A DNA stretch of 45,843 nt from JAAYJR01 sp964611525. Lineage in GTDB: Bacteria; Bacteroidota; Bacteroidia; Bacteroidales; Prolixibacteraceae. The notes under the pieces were generated by a model. It was not told the DNA's origin, ran no database searches, and saw only the letters and a program-made list of their open reading frames with translations. The stretch lies in NCBI GenBank assembly GCA_964611525.1, contig CAZTAL010000089.1, positions 1 to 45,843 of the forward strand, given 5' to 3'. This document shows positions 42,764-45,843 of the stretch, in pieces. The translations under genes and the position numbers were made by a program. Numbering within the stretch: the stretch's first letter is position 1; the number at the start of each line of letters is the position of its first letter.

Positions 42764-43957
42764 ATGAATGAAAAGAAGAATTTTTCCAGGCGCAGCTTTA
42801 TTGAACGTACTTTAATTGGCGCTGCAGGAACCAGTCTAGCTTTTTCAAATCCGCTCATGGCAAAATCCTCTGATATGATCAGCCGGAAAACTATAGCTGC
42901 CGGACAGTTCAAAATAGGGATACTCGGATGCGGAAACCGAAGCAAGACTATTATCAGTGCATTGAATGAAGTTCCTGAAATTGCGATAGGAGCTTTATGT
43001 GACCTTGTTCCTCATAAAATGACACGTCGTTCCGAATTGATAAAAAAAGGGCCGAAGCCGGTATTTTTTACTGATATGCGGGAGATGTTAAATCAGGATG
43101 ATTTAGATGCGGTGGCGGTATTAACTCCTAATTACATGCATAAAGACCATACTGTAGCAGCTCTTGAGTCGGGAAAAGATGTTTTTTGTGAGAAACCTAT
43201 GGCCTTGACGGTAGCTGATTGCAATGAGATGATAGCTACTGTGCAGAGAACAAGGAAAGCTTTGCAGATCGGTACACAGCGACGGCACAGCAGTGCTTTT
43301 AAGATGTTAGTGGAAACTATAAGGAATTCGTCTGTAGGTAAGATATTGCAGTCCGATCTTAACGATTACCGGGGCGACTGGCGTGTTCCGGGCGATGATG
43401 AATATTCTCCGGGGGTTGAATACTGGAGGCTGGACCAGAGTAAATGCGGTGGAGTGATCTATGAAATGGGTGCTCACATTATTGATGCCAATAACTGGAT
43501 ATTTGACAGCGAGCCGTTATCGGTTTCCAGCATACAGGGCGTGAATAATCTATCGCTTCGCAGGAGGGATTCGATGGATCATGCAGGTGTACTGGTGCGA
43601 TACGCTAATAATGCTCTTATGAACTATGGTGGCAATCTTTATAATTACGGGCAATCCGCTGCAAATACCTTTTATGGGGTAAATGGTTCTGTTATGTTTG
43701 ACGGAAAAGAAATTTCAATCCGTTATGGGCATCCAAGAGGTTTCCCGATACAGGAAGAGCTACCCAAGCCCGTGAAAAAAGAAGTACCAAAGGAAGACGG
43801 AGTGGTTATGGAAATGAAATACTTTGCCCGAGTGCTTGCGGGAGAGAAGAAACCATATCCTGACGGATATATCGGAAGGCAAACTGTTCAGATATGTGAA
43901 GCTGCTATGAGATCTGCAAAAGAAAGAAGGGAAATAGATATACGGGAGCTTGGATAA
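42764..43957 (+). CDS. Gfo/Idh/MocA-family oxidoreductase with Tat-like signal
   Basis: A 397-residue NAD(P)-dependent sugar dehydrogenase family protein. The N-terminus has a twin-arginine motif (SRRSFIE) and hydrophobic stretch LIGAAGTSLAFSNPLMAKS, so it is exported folded with cofactor. The Rossmann fold begins with KIGILGCGNRS; the family EKP motif is in DVFCEKPMALTVADC. The catalytic-region sequence GGVIYEMGAHIIDANNWIF has the conserved His. Such exported members oxidise glycosides at C3, sharing locus with DUF1080 hydrolases. It is first in the operon after the operator; the isomerase follows about 220 bp downstream. Confidence 0.92.
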   Translation: MNEKKNFSRRSFIERTLIGAAGTSLAFSNPLMAKSSDMISRKTIAAGQFKIGILGCGNRSKTIISALNEVPEIAIGALCDLVPHKMTRRSELIKKGPKPVFFTDMREMLNQDDLDAVAVLTPNYMHKDHTVAALESGKDVFCEKPMALTVADCNEMIATVQRTRKALQIGTQRRHSSAFKMLVETIRNSSVGKILQSDLNDYRGDWRVPGDDEYSPGVEYWRLDQSKCGGVIYEMGAHIIDANNWIFDSEPLSVSSIQGVNNLSLRRRDSMDHAGVLVRYANNALMNYGGNLYNYGQSAANTFYGVNGSVMFDGKEISIRYGHPRGFPIQEELPKPVKKEVPKEDGVVMEMKYFARVLAGEKKPYPDGYIGRQTVQICEAAMRSAKERREIDIRELG

Positions 43958-44110
43958 ATAATAGCGGCAGAAATTTTTGAGGATAGCTAATGGTCTGAAA
44001 ATAAAAAATTAAATTAATGTCGTGAAATGGTTATAAATTAATGGATATGGAGAGGCACTCACAGCGGATCTTTATCAAATTGCAGAAAAATTATTGTTCT
44101 GAATAATATA

Positions 44111-44127
44111 AGAGTTCAGTATGAAAA
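44111..44127 (+). repeat. Partial family A start motif
   Basis: AGAGTTCAGTATGAAAAG matches the first 16 or so bases of the family A repeat, without the rest of the element. Confidence 0.3.
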
Positions 44128-44177
44128 GTAAAGAAATAAGATAAATTGTTTTTTTAGTTAATTAAAAGTTATTTATT

Positions 44178-45107
44178 ATGAGTTCATATAAAAACTATTC
44201 TCGCCGTGGATTTATAGAGGCGGGTATTTTAGGAACAGCAAGTCTTGGATTAACAGGGATGTCAAATGGAAGATTTTCTGGAACGGATCCGGAAAAACGG
44301 CTGCCATATAAAATAGGTATTCGCCAGGCAAGTCTTCGCAATCCTGCTAATCCTGAAAAAAATATGGTTGCAAATTTCGATACGTTCAGGGTAGCGCGGG
44401 ACATTAACGGGATAATGGGAGTTGAACTGCAGGTTGCCAGCGGAAATCCTAATATGAGGGATTTGGAGGTAGCCAGGAGATACAAAGCTGAATCGCATAA
44501 GTGGGGACTGGATATTCCAACCACTGCGGGTGTATGGGCTGGTGGTGCATGGGGGCCCAATGCCATACTGGATCTTATCCTTTCAATTCAGGCTACGGAG
44601 CTGGTTGGGGCGAGGATAATGCTTATAGCCTTTTTTCACGACAATGCACCGGATATGTCTGACAAAAATTCCTATGGTCCTGTGGTTGATATATTAAAAG
44701 CAGTTGCCCCGCGTGCAAGAGAAGCAGGTATTATCCTTGGACTGGAAAATTCGTTGAGCCCGGCAGATAATAAAAAAATGGTCGACCTGATAGGTGATCG
44801 TACAGTATAGGTTTATTATGATCCCGAGAACATGTATCATTATGGTCATGAAGAAGAGGCGGTACTGGGTATCAAACTCTTGGGCAAGGAGCGGATAACA
44901 GCAGTCCATGTCAAAAATCACGGACGGCCGATATCTTATAACTGGCGGGTTGACTGGTCAAAAGCCCTTAAGGAGCTTACCGATTTGCAATTTGAGGGAT
45001 GGCTGATTTTTGAATCTTCCCATGAGAGTCATGCCGAATGCATAAAAACGACTGAGGCTAATATTGAGTTTATTAAGGATCATTTTAAGCCGCCGGTTGT
45101 AATTTGA
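44178..45107 (+). pseudogene. Sugar phosphate isomerase/epimerase (TIM barrel) with in-frame TAG
   Basis: A xylose-isomerase-like TIM-barrel protein. A twin-arginine leader (SRRGFIEAGILGTASLGLTG) precedes the barrel PYKIGIRQASLRN onward. The Glu metal ligand is in GIILGLENS; then DRTV is followed by TAG (44808-44810). The same frame continues without gap as VYYDPENMYHYGHEEEAVLG, AVHVKNHG and LIFESSHESHAE, supplying the Asp, His and Glu metal ligands, to a stop at 45107 (309 codons plus one stop). A single C-to-T change (CAG to TAG) would explain it. Intact form would probably isomerise or epimerise a keto sugar. Sequencing error or suppression cannot be excluded. Confidence 0.85.
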
Positions 45108-45141
45108 TAATTCATATTTACCATAAAATAATTATAGAAAT

Positions 45142-45843
45142 ATGAAAACAAAAAATATCAGTCGGGGTAAATTTATAACCCTGAGCGGTTTTGGTTTATT
45201 GGGAACAGGGAACCTTATCATGAATCAATTTGCTATGGCAGGGCAGAATAATGGGTATATTTCTCTTTTTAATGGCTATGATCTGACCGGATGGCATAAA
45301 CAATCACCCAAGAGTGGAAGGTGGACAGTGGACGATGGAGTATTGCTCGGGGAACAGGATCCTCCCGGTTCGGGGAATGGTGGATTCCTGTTTACCGATC
45401 GGAAATATGGGAATTTTGAACTGATCATTGATATGAAACCGGACTGGGGTATTGACACAGGAGTTTTTCTCCGTGCTAATGAAAAGGGACAGGGTATTCA
45501 GATATATGTGGATTATCACGAGCATGGGGATGTGGGACGTATCAGGGGAATGTACCCGACTGAGAATGGAGTTCAGACATTTATCATCCGTCCTTATAAT
45601 ATTTTTGGCAAATACGATGCAGATGGTAAATTACTTGGATTTTATTCAAAACCTGATGAGAGAGATAATGTATGGGATCCTTTCTATTTAAAATATAACG
45701 CTTCGCCTGAGCAATGCGTAGATGCGTGGAAGATAGGTGAATGGAATACTATGCGTGTACGTTGTGTTGGTAAATATCCGCGAATTACCGTGTGGATTAA
45801 TTCTGCAATGATAGCTGATTTTGATGGTGAAACCTGTCCTAAT
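45142..45843 (+). CDS. DUF1080 protein (3-keto-disaccharide hydrolase-like), 3' end outside window
   Basis: The frame is open from ATG 45142 to the window end (234 codons). A leader with SRGKFI, a hydrophobic core and MAMAGQ-like end (FAMAGQ) resembles a degenerate Tat signal, with RG instead of RR. The mature part has the DUF1080 jelly-roll pattern: YISLFNGYDLTGWHK, WTVDDGVLLGEQDPP, GGFLFTDRKYGNFELIIDM, GIDTGVFLRANEKGQGIQIY, WNTMRVRCVG and ITVWIN. Family members cleave 3-keto-glycosides without hydride-mediated hydrolysis. It closes the LacI-regulated operon as seen here; more genes may follow. Confidence 0.88.
   Translation, partial: MKTKNISRGKFITLSGFGLLGTGNLIMNQFAMAGQNNGYISLFNGYDLTGWHKQSPKSGRWTVDDGVLLGEQDPPGSGNGGFLFTDRKYGNFELIIDMKPDWGIDTGVFLRANEKGQGIQIYVDYHEHGDVGRIRGMYPTENGVQTFIIRPYNIFGKYDADGKLLGFYSKPDERDNVWDPFYLKYNASPEQCVDAWKIGEWNTMRVRCVGKYPRITVWINSAMIADFDGETCPN

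Noticed and set aside
1..45843. CRISPR arrays, tRNA or rRNA genes, prophage or intact insertion sequences
   Set aside because: No regularly spaced direct repeats, no tRNA-like CCA/TPsiC pattern, no integrase, transposase or phage structural genes were found on reading both strands.

Overview
The window is AT-rich, densely coded chromosomal DNA from an anaerobic or facultative member of the Bacteroidota, most likely in or near the Bacteroidales/Marinilabiliales. Four things point there: Bacteroidota-restricted families (DUF4924, DUF4369-type thioredoxin proteins, DUF1080 proteins); near absence of Shine-Dalgarno sequences; promoters of the TTTG / TAnnTTTG type; and [FeFe]-hydrogenase maturases together with an Rnf complex. 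No tRNA, rRNA, CRISPR array, intact insertion sequence or prophage was seen. Many genes are housekeeping genes, but several spots show decay or accessory content.

Layout. 1-2.9 kb: a truncated copy of an interspersed repeat, an isoprenylcysteine methyltransferase-like protein, an MscS channel, an unknown protein and the wreck of a PHP-domain gene. 2.9-6 kb: hydF (-) and hydE (+) flank a second repeat copy and a hicBA toxin-antitoxin pair whose toxin has a stop at codon 4. 6-9.5 kb: miaA, an acyl-ACP thioesterase, map, and a secreted protein with a 26-residue Trp-Met repeat. 9.5-23.7 kb: a GroES-like protein, an aminotransferase, a HAD phosphatase, a nuclease/phosphatase lipoprotein, uvrB, smpB, an exonuclease, manA, engB, prs, rplY, pth, an S4-domain protein and a DUF4924 protein. 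23.7-28.5 kb: a well-supported small-RNA candidate on the minus strand, then a sulfatase, a cell-wall amidase and lnt. 28.8-34.4 kb: a complete rseC-rnfBCDGEA operon. 34.5-41.3 kb: an unknown protein, a repeat copy, an ECF sigma factor with a probable anti-sigma factor and a 17-residue solenoid protein, a glycosyltransferase, a thioredoxin-like protein and an exported acetolactate decarboxylase. 41.6 kb to the end: a LacI-type regulator and its probable target operon (Gfo/Idh/MocA oxidoreductase, TIM-barrel isomerase with an in-frame TAG, DUF1080 protein running off the window).

How it fits together. HydE/HydF and Rnf indicate fermentative metabolism with H2 chemistry and ferredoxin:NAD+ coupling to an ion gradient; hydG and the hydrogenase itself are not here. 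The terminal operon looks like a periplasmic 3-keto-sugar (oxidise, then cleave) route. All three enzymes carry Tat-like leaders, and the palindrome around AAACCGGTTT occurs just before the regulator and again just before the enzymes, which predicts autoregulation plus operon control. The least expected elements are the small RNA with its matching promoter, a hairpin-ended repeat family in at least four intergenic regions, the Trp-Met repeat protein and the solenoid protein of the sigma-factor operon. Three broken genes (PHP, hicA, isomerase) show local decay, or base errors that would need read-level checking.
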